This document shows, piece by piece, positions 8,479-16,686 of a DNA stretch of 64,000 bases. Position 1 is the first letter of the stretch; each line of letters opens with the position of its first letter. The notes under the pieces are model-generated. The model was not told the DNA's origin and made no database searches. It saw nothing but the letters and a program-made list of their open reading frames with translations. Source of the stretch: Mesorhizobium sp. INR15 (GTDB lineage Bacteria; Pseudomonadota; Alphaproteobacteria; Rhizobiales; Rhizobiaceae); the NCBI RefSeq assembly GCF_015500075.1, contig NZ_CP045496.1:992001-1056000 (forward strand), written 5' to 3'. A program made the translations under genes and the position numbers.

Positions 8479-9405
8479 TCAGCTTGCCCGCAACAGCGCG
8501 TGGCGCAGCGCCAGCAGCAGTGCGGAATAGATCAAAAGCAGCAGCACCAGCGCGGTCGCGACCGCCGACGCATAGCCGAAGTCGAGCCCCTGGAACGCCT
8601 GGGTGAAGATGTAGCTGGCGACGATCTGCGAGGAATCGGCCGGGCCGCCTCTTGTCATGACGACGATCAGCTCCGGCGAATTGGCGACCCAGATGGTGCG
8701 CAAAAGGACCGTGATGGCGATCGTTGGCGCCAGGAACGGCAAGGTGATCGAACGGAAGCGCTCGAACGTGCCGGCGCCATCGATTTCCGCGGCTTCGTGG
8801 ATTTCCTTGGGAATCGACTGCAGCGCGGCAAGCAAGGTGATGGCGAAGAACGGTGTGCCCCACCAGACGCCGGCGATGATCGGGCCCCACAGGGCGCGGT
8901 GTGGGTCGGACAGGATGTTGTCAGGAGCGCTCATCAGGCCAAGCGCATAGGCCCAGTGCGGCAGCGGCCCGACGATCGGGTTGAGCAACCAGCCCCAGTT
9001 GAGACCGACCAGGAATGTCGGCACCGCCCATGGCAGGAAGACGATCGCCTGGATCACCCCCCGTCCCGGGAACGGCCGGTTGAGAAGCAGGGCCAGGATC
9101 AAGCCGAAGACAAATTGCAGGACCACGCAGGACACCGTCCAGATCGCCGTGTTGCCCAGCGCGTTCCAGAAATTGCCGTCATGCATCAGGTCGCGGAAAT
9201 GCGTCAGGCCGACATAGCCGCCACTCATCGGATCCAGCAGCATGATGTCGCGGAACGCATAGGAAATGCCGATCACCACCGGCACAAGCGTCGTGGCGGC
9301 AATCAGGAACACGCCCGGGAACGTGTAAAGGTAGGGCTCGAGCGTCGCCAGCAAGCGCCGCGAGCCGCCCGGTTGCGGGATTTGCACGTTCGTGTCAGCG
9401 GCCAT
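8479..9405 (-). CDS. Sugar-type ABC transporter permease (MalF-like)
   Basis: A membrane subunit of about 308 residues that pairs with the MalG-like protein. The N-terminus enters the membrane as LYTFPGVFLIAATTLVPV, and the EAA loop reads IHEAAEIDGAGTFERFRSITLPFL. ATG 9405 (MAADTNVQ) was chosen because the frame upstream of it, open to 9450, lacks family-like sequence and overlaps degenerate DNA. It should follow a binding-protein gene, but only the remnant at 9508-9600 precedes it. Confidence 0.88.
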   Translation of the reverse strand: MAADTNVQIPQPGGSRRLLATLEPYLYTFPGVFLIAATTLVPVVIGISYAFRDIMLLDPMSGGYVGLTHFRDLMHDGNFWNALGNTAIWTVSCVVLQFVFGLILALLLNRPFPGRGVIQAIVFLPWAVPTFLVGLNWGWLLNPIVGPLPHWAYALGLMSAPDNILSDPHRALWGPIIAGVWWGTPFFAITLLAALQSIPKEIHEAAEIDGAGTFERFRSITLPFLAPTIAITVLLRTIWVANSPELIVVMTRGGPADSSQIVASYIFTQAFQGLDFGYASAVATALVLLLLIYSALLLALRHALLRAS

Positions 9406-9507
9406 GCGCGGAAACTCTTGATCTTTGCAGCGGATTGAATGACCGGGCACCGGGGCAGTCCGATGTCGGGCCGGCTCAGAAATTTTGGGCTACTTCGCCA
9501 TGGTTTT

Positions 9508-9600
9508 CTACCGCGCCTTGGTGAGGCAGGCGGTGGCGGCAAGTGCCGGCGCGCAAAGGAGGACGCTTGCCGCGATGGCAAGAAGCGCGTTCCTGATCAT
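9508..9600 (-). pseudogene. Remnant of the ABC solute-binding protein gene (signal peptide only)
   Basis: ATG 9600 on the minus strand follows a good GGAAGG ribosome binding site and opens a typical secretion signal: MIRNALLAIAASVLL, then CAPALAA. The frame ends after 30 codons at TAG 9508-9510. In CUT1 operons a binding protein of about 400 residues precedes the permeases, but only about 100 bp separate this remnant from the permease start. Just past the TAG the same frame reads KTMAK and stops, which could be the last residues of the lost protein. The simplest reading is a large internal deletion that destroyed the receptor. Confidence 0.6.
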
Positions 9601-9960
9601 ATGATTCCTTCCCATTGTTGTTCAGCTCCCCGGCTCGTTTATGGCCAGGTTTCGCACGTCGTACCAACGGGCCCCTTACCCGCTCTCCCGTCCCGGCATC
9701 GTGCTACAAAGGCATAATTACATCATTCGATCTTTTGATCAAGAAATGTTTCGCGATCGCCGATCGACCGCGCGGCGAGCCCCTGACGCCGCAAACTGGC
9801 AAAGTGGGCGCTTGAAGCAGGCCATGCGAACGCTCTACGCAAGCGACATCGGCGCAGCACGGCCCCGGGAGGGACAGATGTAAGCAAGGCTTGCGGTATC
9901 GCTGGCTGGAGCTACAGCCTCACCGGCGGAACGAGGGCAGCGTCATCGCGCCGCGATCAC
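9601..9960. other. Non-coding stretch upstream of the ABC operon
   Basis: About 360 bp with no convincing gene; short open frames here have no ribosome binding sites or family features. It contains operator-like site B at 9721-9742 and so probably the promoter of the minus-strand transporter operon. Nothing recognisable was seen in 9760-9960. Confidence 0.5.
9721..9742 (-). promoter_or_regulatory. Operator-like site B (right boundary of the 3.2-9.75 kb island)
   Basis: On the minus strand this 22-bp element matches site A at 3210-3231 in 21 positions; only the spacer differs, AAAA against AAAC. TTGATC may be a -35 box with TAATTA 16 bases downstream, directed at the transporter operon. Both copies point inward, toward the island genes. 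Binding by the GntR regulator at 5131 is inferred. Confidence 0.55.
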
Positions 9961-10146
9961 TCAGCCCCGGGAGCGGTTCGCCCATATCAGCCCGGCGAGC
10001 CCGGCCAGCATGGCGACAACGCCGATATAGAGCCATCGCGACTGGCCGGTCATGAAGCTGCCGCCGACCAGGCCAATGCCTTGCAACGACCACACTGCGC
10101 CGATGGCCAGCACAATCAAGGCCAGCAGATTTTTGGTCAGCCTCAT
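9961..10146 (-). CDS. Small two-helix membrane protein
   Basis: A 61-residue protein with two predicted transmembrane helices: LLALIVLAIGAVWSLQGIGL, and a second around WLYIGVVAMLAGLAGLIWA. The loop contains GGSFMTGQS. It ends with a positively charged tail, NRSRG. Small proteins of this form are common as uncharacterised genes in rhizobia. It is a single gene with no obvious operon partner. Function unknown. Confidence 0.7.
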   Translation of the reverse strand: MRLTKNLLALIVLAIGAVWSLQGIGLVGGSFMTGQSRWLYIGVVAMLAGLAGLIWANRSRG

Positions 10147-10453
10147 TGTCTCGATTCCCTTTTCAAGTCGATCCGATACGGTGCGATGGCGGCGATGAAA
10201 GAGCCAAAGGACACGGCCCGATCAGGCTCGCCTCTACTTGGAGTATTAACGCTCGATTTTGTCAAACGCATCCCTGATATTGGCCCGAAGATCATATGAA
10301 ATAGCCAAGCCAGGGTGCGAAAATCCCTGACAGACTGTTTCCCAGTGACTCCAAACGTGTGCCGTTGCCACGGAACCGCCGGCTCGCCGCCGCATTTCCT
10401 GCCTTAATCGCCCCTAACGGCTTGGGTCTGTCAACGGAGCCATTCTTCTCAAT
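10147..10453. other. Divergent intergenic region, nothing distinctive
   Basis: About 307 bp between the small membrane protein and the RlpA-like gene. It should hold the two divergent promoters. No repeat, hairpin or RNA gene was recognised. Confidence 0.4.
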
Positions 10454-10822
10454 ATGAAAAACGACAAGCAAACCGCGCTGGTCGCGGTAACGATCGCGGC
10501 TGGCCTGATGGTCGGCGCATCCGCCTCTCAAGCCACCGCCGCAGCCGGCCAGTGTGGCCGGGCTTCCTGGTACGCCCTGCATTCCAAGACCGCATCGGGC
10601 GAGCGCATGAATCCTTCGGCGATGACCGCCGCCCACCGCACCTTGCCCTTCGGCACCAAGTTGAAGGTGACCAACCAGAACAACGGCCGCAGCGTCATCG
10701 TGCGCATCAACGATCGCGGCCCATTCATCAAGGGCCGCGTGCTCGACCTGTCGAAGGGCGCCGCGGGCCAGCTCGGCTTCATCGGTTCCGGCCAGACCGC
10801 CGTGTGCATGGCACGCGTCTGA
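10454..10822 (+). CDS. RlpA-like septal ring / double-psi beta-barrel protein
   Basis: A secreted protein of 122 residues with a signal peptide (LVAVTIAAGLMVGASASQATAA) and one double-psi beta-barrel domain. Typical RlpA motifs are GRASWYALHSKTASGERMN, AAHRTLPFGTKLKVTN and VRINDRGPF followed by RVLDLSKGAA. RlpA proteins bind or cleave glycan strands lacking stem peptides at the septum. This one lacks the C-terminal SPOR domain and a lipobox, so it is a short soluble variant. Catalytic activity is not certain. Confidence 0.85.
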   Translation: MKNDKQTALVAVTIAAGLMVGASASQATAAAGQCGRASWYALHSKTASGERMNPSAMTAAHRTLPFGTKLKVTNQNNGRSVIVRINDRGPFIKGRVLDLSKGAAGQLGFIGSGQTAVCMARV

Positions 10823-10836
10823 CGCGCTATTGCCTC

Positions 10837-10883
10837 GACCATGATCCTTCCGAGAGCCGAAAGCTGTTCCAGGGATCATGGTC
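10837..10883. repeat. Short intergenic hairpin repeat, copy 1
   Basis: A perfect 11-bp inverted repeat, GACCATGATCC with GGATCATGGTC, around a 25-base centre containing CCGAAAGC and GTTCC. The layout resembles copies 2 (47163-47210) and 3 (50065-50117), which share the GATCATG arms. It lies 15 bp after the RlpA stop and may also work as a 3' mRNA structure. Confidence 0.55.
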
Positions 10884-11109
10884 TGGCGTCGGCGCGACGG
10901 CTGGACACATAAAGTTCACACTTCGGCAGCGCACATTGAGCCGGCTGCGCCGTTCGGGGCGGGTTTTCAAGGCTTTGAACGAAAGAAGCATAGGTCACGC
11001 GAGGTGACGTATTGCATCGCAGCAATTAGTTGTTAACTTCGCCGCGAGACATTCAAGGCTCGGCGCTGCTCGTCGTCCCTTCGGTGGCAGGCTGCAGCGG
11101 GGTTCCCCA

Positions 11110-12387
11110 GTGTTCTACCAGCTCTACGAATTGAACCATGCCGCCTTGCAGCCAGCGCGCATCTATGCCGATGCGGTGCGCCTGCTCTACACCAATCCGC
11201 TCAATCCGTTTTCACACACGTCCTGGGGCCGCTCGGTCGCGGCAACGGCTGAACTGTTCGAGCGCACCACGCGCCGCTACGGCAAGCCGCAATTCGGCCT
11301 CGACAAGACCGTGGTCGACTGGAAGAGCGTCGCGGTCACCGAAAAGACCGTCTGGTCGCGGCCTTTCTGCAACCTGATCCGTTTCGAGCGCGCCGTGCCG
11401 GCCGATCGCAAGCCGGATCCGAAGCTTCTGATCGTGGCGCCGATGTCCGGCCACTATGCGACGCTGCTGCGCGGCACCGTCGAAGCCATGCTGCCCTATG
11501 CCGATGTGCATGTCACCGACTGGGTCGATGCCCGCCAGGTGCCGCTTGCCGACGGCAGCTTCGATCTCGACGATTATATCGACTACGTCATCGACATGTT
11601 CCATGCGCTCGGACCCGACACGCATGTGATGGCGGTGTGCCAGCCTTCCGTTCCCGTGCTTGCCGCGGTGGCGCTGATGGAAACGCGCGGCGATCCTTTC
11701 GTGCCATCGACGATGACCCTGATGGGTGGACCGATCGACACGCGCCGCAACCCGACCGCGGTCAACCTTCTGGCGGCGGAAAAGGGCATCGACTGGTTCC
11801 GCGACAATGTCGTCATGCAGGCGCCGTGGCCGGCGCCGGGCTTCGGACGCGAGGTCTATCCCGGCTTCCTGCAGCTGTCGGGCTTCATGAGCATGAACCT
11901 CGACCGCCACATCACCGCCCACAAGGACTTCTTCATGCACCTTGTGAAGCATGACGGCGACAACGCGCACAAGCACCGCGACTTCTACGACGAATATCTG
12001 GCGGTGATGGACCTGACCGCGGAATTCTACCTGCAGACCGTCGACACCGTCTTTGTCCGTCACGCCTTGCCCAAGGGCGAGATGACGCATCGCGGCACCA
12101 AGATCGATACGGCGTCGATCCGCAACGTCGCCCTGTTCACGGTCGAGGGCGAGAACGACGATATTTCCGGCCTTGGCCAGACCAAGGCGGCGCATGACCT
12201 GTGCGTCAATATCCCCGCCGACAGGCACGCGCACTACATGCAGCCGGCGGTCGGGCACTACGGCGTCTTCAACGGCTCACGCTTCCGCTCTGAAATCGTG
12301 CCGCGCATCGTTGACTTCATCACCAGCTATGGCCGCCAGGACCGCGTCGCGGTGAAGCCGAAGCTGGTCCGCACCGCCAGGCGATAG
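11110..12387 (+). CDS. phaZ: Intracellular polyhydroxybutyrate depolymerase
   Basis: Mobilises stored polyhydroxybutyrate granules in the cytoplasm. It starts at GTG 11110 with MFYQLYELNHAALQPARI, the family's usual N-terminus. The nucleophile motif is VCQPSVPVLA with Cys177, the cysteine that replaces serine in the intracellular PhaZ class; it follows DWVDARQVPL and DDYIDYVIDM. The C-terminal PAVGHYGVFNGSRFR carries the likely catalytic His. Length 425 residues, as expected. No phasin or synthase gene is adjacent. Confidence 0.9.
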   Translation: MFYQLYELNHAALQPARIYADAVRLLYTNPLNPFSHTSWGRSVAATAELFERTTRRYGKPQFGLDKTVVDWKSVAVTEKTVWSRPFCNLIRFERAVPADRKPDPKLLIVAPMSGHYATLLRGTVEAMLPYADVHVTDWVDARQVPLADGSFDLDDYIDYVIDMFHALGPDTHVMAVCQPSVPVLAAVALMETRGDPFVPSTMTLMGGPIDTRRNPTAVNLLAAEKGIDWFRDNVVMQAPWPAPGFGREVYPGFLQLSGFMSMNLDRHITAHKDFFMHLVKHDGDNAHKHRDFYDEYLAVMDLTAEFYLQTVDTVFVRHALPKGEMTHRGTKIDTASIRNVALFTVEGENDDISGLGQTKAAHDLCVNIPADRHAHYMQPAVGHYGVFNGSRFRSEIVPRIVDFITSYGRQDRVAVKPKLVRTARR

Positions 12388-12570
12388 GTCAAAGCCTCGG
12401 AATTCGGCCAATCCACCGGCTGATGACAGCCGGCGAGCCGAATCTGTTGCACAAGTGCCGCTGTTCCTCCCCCCGGGTAACCATGCCGCAAATCTGATCG
12501 TCGTCGTAATTGACACGGACTGTAAATCGCTCTTAACCTTTCGTTAACAAACGAAGGGCGAGCGGGGACA

Positions 12571-13188
12571 ATGAATTCCTCACCAACAGGGCGACGGCTG
12601 CGCTTGTGCATGGCAGCCGGGCTTGCAATAGCGGGAAGCTGGGTTGGTCCGGCTTTGGCTGCGAGCCCGATGGTGACCGGGGGCATGACCTCGCAACCGA
12701 TCGGCCACTATGATTTCTGCAAGCTGCATCCGGGCGAGTGCTCGATCCGCCCAGCCAATCTCGCTCCCGCCACAATGACCGACGGGCTGATGCGCAAGCT
12801 GGCCAGCGTTACCGCCAAGATCAATGCCGCCGTCAAACCGATGAGCGACCTTGAAAACTATGGCAAGGACGAGGTCTGGACCTATCCCGACAACGGCTTC
12901 GGCGACTGCGAAGATTACGTGCTGGAAAAACGGCGCCAGCTTTCCCGATCAGGCATATCACTTGCCGATCTTCTCATCACCGTCGTGCGCAAGCCTGACG
13001 GCGAGGGCCATGCGGTGCTGACGGTTCGCACCGACAAGGGCGACTATGTGCTCGACAACCTGAACGACAAGGTCAAGCCATGGGAGGCCACCGGCTACCG
13101 CTTCCTCAAGCGGCAGGCGATCGAGAACACCGGCCGCTGGGTTTCGATCCGTGGTGGCCAGCAGGTTCTGGTCGGCTCCGTCCAGTAA
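12571..13188 (+). CDS. Transglutaminase-like cysteine protease (BTLCP, peptidase C93)
   Basis: A secreted protein of 205 residues with a signal peptide ending near PALAAS. The catalytic triad is visible: Cys113 in FGDCEDYVLEKR, His147 in GEGHAVLTVRT and Asp162 in YVLDNL. These bacterial transglutaminase-like proteases are homologous to LapG, which cleaves adhesins. No LapD-like partner or large adhesin gene lies next to it, so the target is unknown. An upstream GGGGAC lies near the ATG. Confidence 0.88.
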   Translation: MNSSPTGRRLRLCMAAGLAIAGSWVGPALAASPMVTGGMTSQPIGHYDFCKLHPGECSIRPANLAPATMTDGLMRKLASVTAKINAAVKPMSDLENYGKDEVWTYPDNGFGDCEDYVLEKRRQLSRSGISLADLLITVVRKPDGEGHAVLTVRTDKGDYVLDNLNDKVKPWEATGYRFLKRQAIENTGRWVSIRGGQQVLVGSVQ

Positions 13189-13410
13189 ACAAACACGGAC
13201 TATTCCAAGCAGGCGACGCCAAGGTTCTGTCTGCTTCATCCATCTGTCGTGGTTTAGCGCCGCCAATTGATCCTTGCCGTTGACGCGGTGGCGCTGGCTG
13301 AGCTTCCGGCGCTGCCTGCCAATAAAATTTTCCATCTCTCCGTGAACCATTTCCGTTCGTCCGGCGACACACAGCTGTAAACGACAGAAACCCAACAACG
13401 GAGACTTCAA

Positions 13411-13656
13411 ATGACTGCTTTCCTTCGTAACACCCTCCTCGCCGCTGTCGCGGTATCGGGCTTTGCCGGATCAGCCCTGGCCAAGGAGACCGTCCCAAGC
13501 TGCGCCTACAGCTCACTCAACGACCTGTGGAGCGGCCGCTGTTGCAACGTCAGCGACTCGAACTGCCTGGGCGGCGGAAATGGTGGCCGCGACCATGGCG
13601 ACAAAGGCGGCCCGAGCACCAACGGCGGGAACAATGGCCCGGCCGGCAAGCCGTGA
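13411..13656 (+). CDS. Small secreted Cys- and Gly-rich protein
   Basis: An 81-residue protein after a clear CGGAGA ribosome binding site. Residues 1-24 form a signal peptide ending SALAKE. The mature part has four cysteines (PSCAYSS, GRCCNVS, SNCLGG), then a low-complexity Gly/Asn/Asp tail. The even number of cysteines and secretion suggest disulfide bonds. I do not recognise a family. Confidence 0.65.
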   Translation: MTAFLRNTLLAAVAVSGFAGSALAKETVPSCAYSSLNDLWSGRCCNVSDSNCLGGGNGGRDHGDKGGPSTNGGNNGPAGKP

Positions 13657-13731
13657 TCTTTTGCCAACCGTGCGCCGGCGGCTCTTCGGGTGAAGTGAAC
13701 GCCGGCGCCAACAGGTGGTGCAAATGCCTGC

Positions 13732-14100
13732 CTACGGCCGCTGGCCGAGTGCCGCGCGGATCGAGGCGGTGATACGGCGAAGCTCCGCTTCATCCAGCCT
13801 TTCGATGTTTTCCGCCAGGAGATTGGCAAGTTCCGTCGCGGCGGGGCTCAGGCCCGACGTGTCGAGTTTCACGCGCGGATGCGAGGTCTCGGCCAAGCGC
13901 GCCAGCTCTTCGGCGTCATCCCAGATGATGTTGAAATAGCCGATGATCTTCTGGATCAGCGTCCAGGTCGGTGCGCCACGGCGGCCATGCTCCAGCGCCG
14001 ACAGATAGGCGGCGCTGACGCCGATCGCCGACGCCATGTCCTTTTGCTTGACGCCGCGTTCGCTGCGCAGCGCGCGCAATTTCTCGCCGAACGGTGTCAT
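13732..14100 (-). CDS. XRE-family helix-turn-helix regulator
   Basis: A 122-residue protein starting MTPFGEKLRALRSERGVKQ. The HTH_3 fold is clear: KQKDMASAIGVSAAYLSALEHGRRG. The C-terminal half, around HPRVKLDTSGLSPAATELANLLAENI, is typical of a rhizobial single-domain XRE regulator. It lies ten bases downstream of the smr gene and is probably the last gene of the mltA-smr-xre unit. ATG 14100 was chosen because upstream codons overlap smr and read as low-complexity arginine-rich sequence. Confidence 0.85.
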   Translation of the reverse strand: MTPFGEKLRALRSERGVKQKDMASAIGVSAAYLSALEHGRRGAPTWTLIQKIIGYFNIIWDDAEELARLAETSHPRVKLDTSGLSPAATELANLLAENIERLDEAELRRITASIRAALGQRP

Positions 14101-14110
14101 CCGCGTCTTC

Positions 14111-14638
14111 TCATGAGCGAACCCGCCGCAGGCGGATATAGAGCGCGCCCGAGCCGCCATGGTTGCGGGCGGCATGGTCGTGGCTGGAGACCAGCGGCCG
14201 GAAAGCCGGCGTCGACAGCCATGCCGGCACGGCGCGGCGCAAGACGCCATCGCCACCGGAGGATGAGCCCTTGCCAGTGATGACCAGGACATAGCGGATG
14301 CCGCCGGCATGGGCCCGGTGCAGGAACGAGAACAGCAGCGAATAGGCCTCGTCCTGGGTCATGCCATGCAAGTCGACACGGCCTTCGATCGGCAGCCGGC
14401 CCTTCGACAGCTTGTCCAGCGTCGGTTCATCTAATGCGTGCGAGACGTGTTGCGCCTTCGGCTTTGCCACGCCCGCCTGAACGGCAACGGGCTGGGCTGG
14501 CTGCGCCGGCGCCGGCCTGACCTCCGCGATGTCGGGGATATCTACCGAAGTCTTGCCCTTCAGCGGCTTGGCCGTGCGCGCCACCAGGTTCCACAGAACC
14601 CGGTCGTCCTCGCTCAGCTTGTCCGCGCGGCGGGTCAT
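14111..14638 (-). CDS. Smr-domain protein (putative DNA/RNA nuclease)
   Basis: A 175-residue protein with a flexible Pro/Ala-rich N-terminal half and a C-terminal Smr domain. Landmarks are RVDLHGMTQDEAYSLLFSFL, VLVITGKGSS and GGSGALYIRLRR. Smr domains nick nucleic acids with the DLHG and TGKG motifs near the active site. The start overlaps the mltA stop by four bases, so translation is coupled. Stand-alone Smr proteins next to mltA are common in this order, but the functional link is unclear. Confidence 0.88.
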   Translation of the reverse strand: MTRRADKLSEDDRVLWNLVARTAKPLKGKTSVDIPDIAEVRPAPAQPAQPVAVQAGVAKPKAQHVSHALDEPTLDKLSKGRLPIEGRVDLHGMTQDEAYSLLFSFLHRAHAGGIRYVLVITGKGSSSGGDGVLRRAVPAWLSTPAFRPLVSSHDHAARNHGGSGALYIRLRRVRS

Positions 14639-15741
14639 GGCCGCGCACCCGAAACGAGCGCGCGCGGGATCAGTGCATAGAAATCAGCGTCGTTGCGCAC
14701 GACACCCGCGATCTCGCCGGCCGCGTCGCCGGAACCGGCGAAGAGGTCGCCTCGGGCCTGCCCGGTGATGGCCGAGCCGGTGTCCTGCGCGATCATAACG
14801 CGGCGGAAGGGTTGGCCGCCGAAGGCGAGCAGCGACGGCGCATCGATGTAGAACGGCGTAGCAAACGTGTGCAGCAGGCGGTCGACAGCCATGGAACGGC
14901 CCGGCGTCAGCGGCACCTTGGCGGCGGCGATCGGGCCAAGCGCCGCATCGTCGACATCGGCTTCGCGGAAGAAGATGTAGGACCGGTTCTGCCACAGGAT
15001 CTCGTCGATGCTATCAGGATGCGCCTTGAACCAGGCGCGGATCGACTGCATCGTCACTTTTTCCAGCGGGATTTCACCTGTTTCACTGAGAATGCGGCCA
15101 GGGCCGGTGAAGCGCTGGCCGGATTTGGCGGCGTAGGTGACACGGGTGAGCCTGCCACCGGTCATGGTGAGCCGCGCCGCGCCCTGGACATGGATGAAGA
15201 AGGCGTCGACCTTGTCGGCGAGCCAGGCGATTTCCAGCCCCTTGCCGGCGAGCGCACCGCGCTCGATCGCGCCACGGTCGAAATATTCAACGGCCCCATC
15301 CGGCGTTTCGCGGGCAAAAGCCAGATAGGGGTCCATGCCGGATGGCCGGTTGGCGTCGTCGATGTCGATGAGATCGGCCGGGCGTGACAAGAGCGGCACT
15401 ATGAACCGATCGGTCCGCACCGACGAGGCCTCGACCTCCGGCTCATAGAAGCCGGTGACAAGCCCGGCGCCGCCGCTTTCACCTGTTATCAGCGCGGGAA
15501 TGAAATGGCGCTCGAAGAAGGCGCGTGCCTGCGACCGATTCGCCGGCGAAACGGTGCGCGCCTCGGCGTAAGCGTCCGCGAAGGCGTTGAAGCCGACGCC
15601 GAGCGCGCCGCTGCGATACGGTTTGGTCAGGACGTGGAAGGCGGAGCGCCGAAAGGCGGCAAAAGCCGCCAGGTGGTCGTCGTCAGCCCAGCCGGGGAGA
15701 TCGTCAAAGGATTTTTCGCTGAAAGCCGGAGATAGCGACAC
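14635..15741 (-). CDS. mltA: Membrane-bound lytic murein transglycosylase A
   Basis: Cleaves the beta-1,4 bond between MurNAc and GlcNAc in peptidoglycan with anhydro-ring formation. The 368-residue protein has the MltA barrel segment (TGFYEPEVEAS, FFIHVQGAARL, GQRFTGPGRILS) and a 3D domain with the catalytic Asp in MIAQDTGSAI. No lipobox or signal peptide is visible at the chosen start, which is normal for many rhizobial annotations but leaves export unexplained. It is followed by smr and lies downstream of the Tim44-like gene. Confidence 0.9.
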   Translation of the reverse strand: MSLSPAFSEKSFDDLPGWADDDHLAAFAAFRRSAFHVLTKPYRSGALGVGFNAFADAYAEARTVSPANRSQARAFFERHFIPALITGESGGAGLVTGFYEPEVEASSVRTDRFIVPLLSRPADLIDIDDANRPSGMDPYLAFARETPDGAVEYFDRGAIERGALAGKGLEIAWLADKVDAFFIHVQGAARLTMTGGRLTRVTYAAKSGQRFTGPGRILSETGEIPLEKVTMQSIRAWFKAHPDSIDEILWQNRSYIFFREADVDDAALGPIAAAKVPLTPGRSMAVDRLLHTFATPFYIDAPSLLAFGGQPFRRVMIAQDTGSAITGQARGDLFAGSGDAAGEIAGVVRNDADFYALIPRALVSGARP

Positions 15742-15764
15742 GACAGCCCGCCGCCGTAAGAGAG

Positions 15765-16484
15765 TCAGTCTTCTTCTTCGGTGGCGACCAGCTTCCAGTT
15801 CGGATCGCGTGAGCGCGTGTCGCGGGCGAAGGTCCAGACGTCCTTGACCTCGGCGACGGTTTCGGGATCGCCGTCGATGACGGTGCCGGCCTTGTCGCGG
15901 GTCGCTGAAATCAGCTCGCTGATGATGCGCAGCGTGACGTGCGCCTCGCCGTTCTTCATCTCGGCGGAAACGATATCCGCCTTGTCGATGCCGACGAAGG
16001 AAGACTGGATCTTTTCCGACTTCGCCTCACGTTCGCCGATAGCCGCGACAAAGCCGTCATAGACCTCGCGCGACAAAAGGTTCTTCAGCGCTTTGCGGTC
16101 GCCGTCGGCATAGGCCATGACGATCATCTCGTAGGCCATCTTGGCGCCGTCGACAAAACCCTTGGGCTCGAAGGACGGGTCATTGTCCTTGATGGCGCGC
16201 AGGCCCTTGTTGAGGTCGGTATCGGGCTTGGCGAAGGCATCGATGGCCGCATAAGTGTCGCCCGCCGGTTCGCCGGGCAGGCGCTTGCGCGGCAGCGAGA
16301 CCACATTCTCGGATTTCTGGGCGGCATCCTTGTCGCCGCCACGGGCAGCCGTATACGGATCGAAAGGCTGCTTTTCATTGCCGGTACGACGGCCCAGCAC
16401 GTTGCGCAGCTGGAAAAAGATCACCACTGCCGCAATCAGAAAGAAAATGGTGCCGAAGTCGAAGAATCCCATATCTTCCGCCAA
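15765..16484 (-). CDS. Tim44/TimA-family membrane-anchored protein
   Basis: One N-terminal transmembrane helix (FGTIFFLIAAVVIFFQLRNVLG) is followed by a charged linker and a Tim44-like domain from about residue 110. The domain contains FVDGAKMAYEMIVMAYADGD and VKDVWTFARDTRSRDPNWKLVAT. Tim44 in mitochondria anchors the import motor. The bacterial role is not settled; in Caulobacter a homologue was called TimA. The start is TTG 16484 with AAGGA upstream; ATG 16472 (MGFFDF) is the alternative. It diverges from fxsA and secB, another protein-export gene. Confidence 0.88.
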   Translation of the reverse strand: MAEDMGFFDFGTIFFLIAAVVIFFQLRNVLGRRTGNEKQPFDPYTAARGGDKDAAQKSENVVSLPRKRLPGEPAGDTYAAIDAFAKPDTDLNKGLRAIKDNDPSFEPKGFVDGAKMAYEMIVMAYADGDRKALKNLLSREVYDGFVAAIGEREAKSEKIQSSFVGIDKADIVSAEMKNGEAHVTLRIISELISATRDKAGTVIDGDPETVAEVKDVWTFARDTRSRDPNWKLVATEEED

Positions 16485-16686
16485 TCAATCCTTGCCCCGG
16501 GCCGGACCGCCAGGCCAACAAAGGCCACGGTCGCATAGCGTTCAACATTCAAAGCATATAGAACGCAAGGCGCAATCATTCAAATCAAAGGCAGGCATAC
16601 CTATCTAACAGCCTCAGTGCCAGCGGCGATTGCCCGCAGGCAGGCAAAACAGACAAAACGGCCAACGATCGAAAGGTCGGCAAGAC

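Noticed and set aside
7136..8890. 584-residue minus-strand frame across the permease genes
   Set aside because: It overlaps three clear ABC genes in another frame and is Arg/His-rich, a common artefact in GC-rich DNA.
6670..9438. Long plus-strand open frames (363 and 312 residues) opposite the sugar-type ABC operon
   Set aside because: They mirror the codon pattern of the minus-strand ABC genes, lack ribosome binding sites and read as His/Arg/Gln-rich sequence without domains.
9594..9607. TGATCATATGATTC resembling the palindrome at 6020
   Set aside because: It coincides with the start codon and second codon of the binding-protein remnant; two mismatches make it weak as an operator.
9641..9883. 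80-residue plus-strand frame in the gap near 9.7 kb
   Set aside because: No ribosome binding site, overlaps the operator-like site, arginine-rich without family features.
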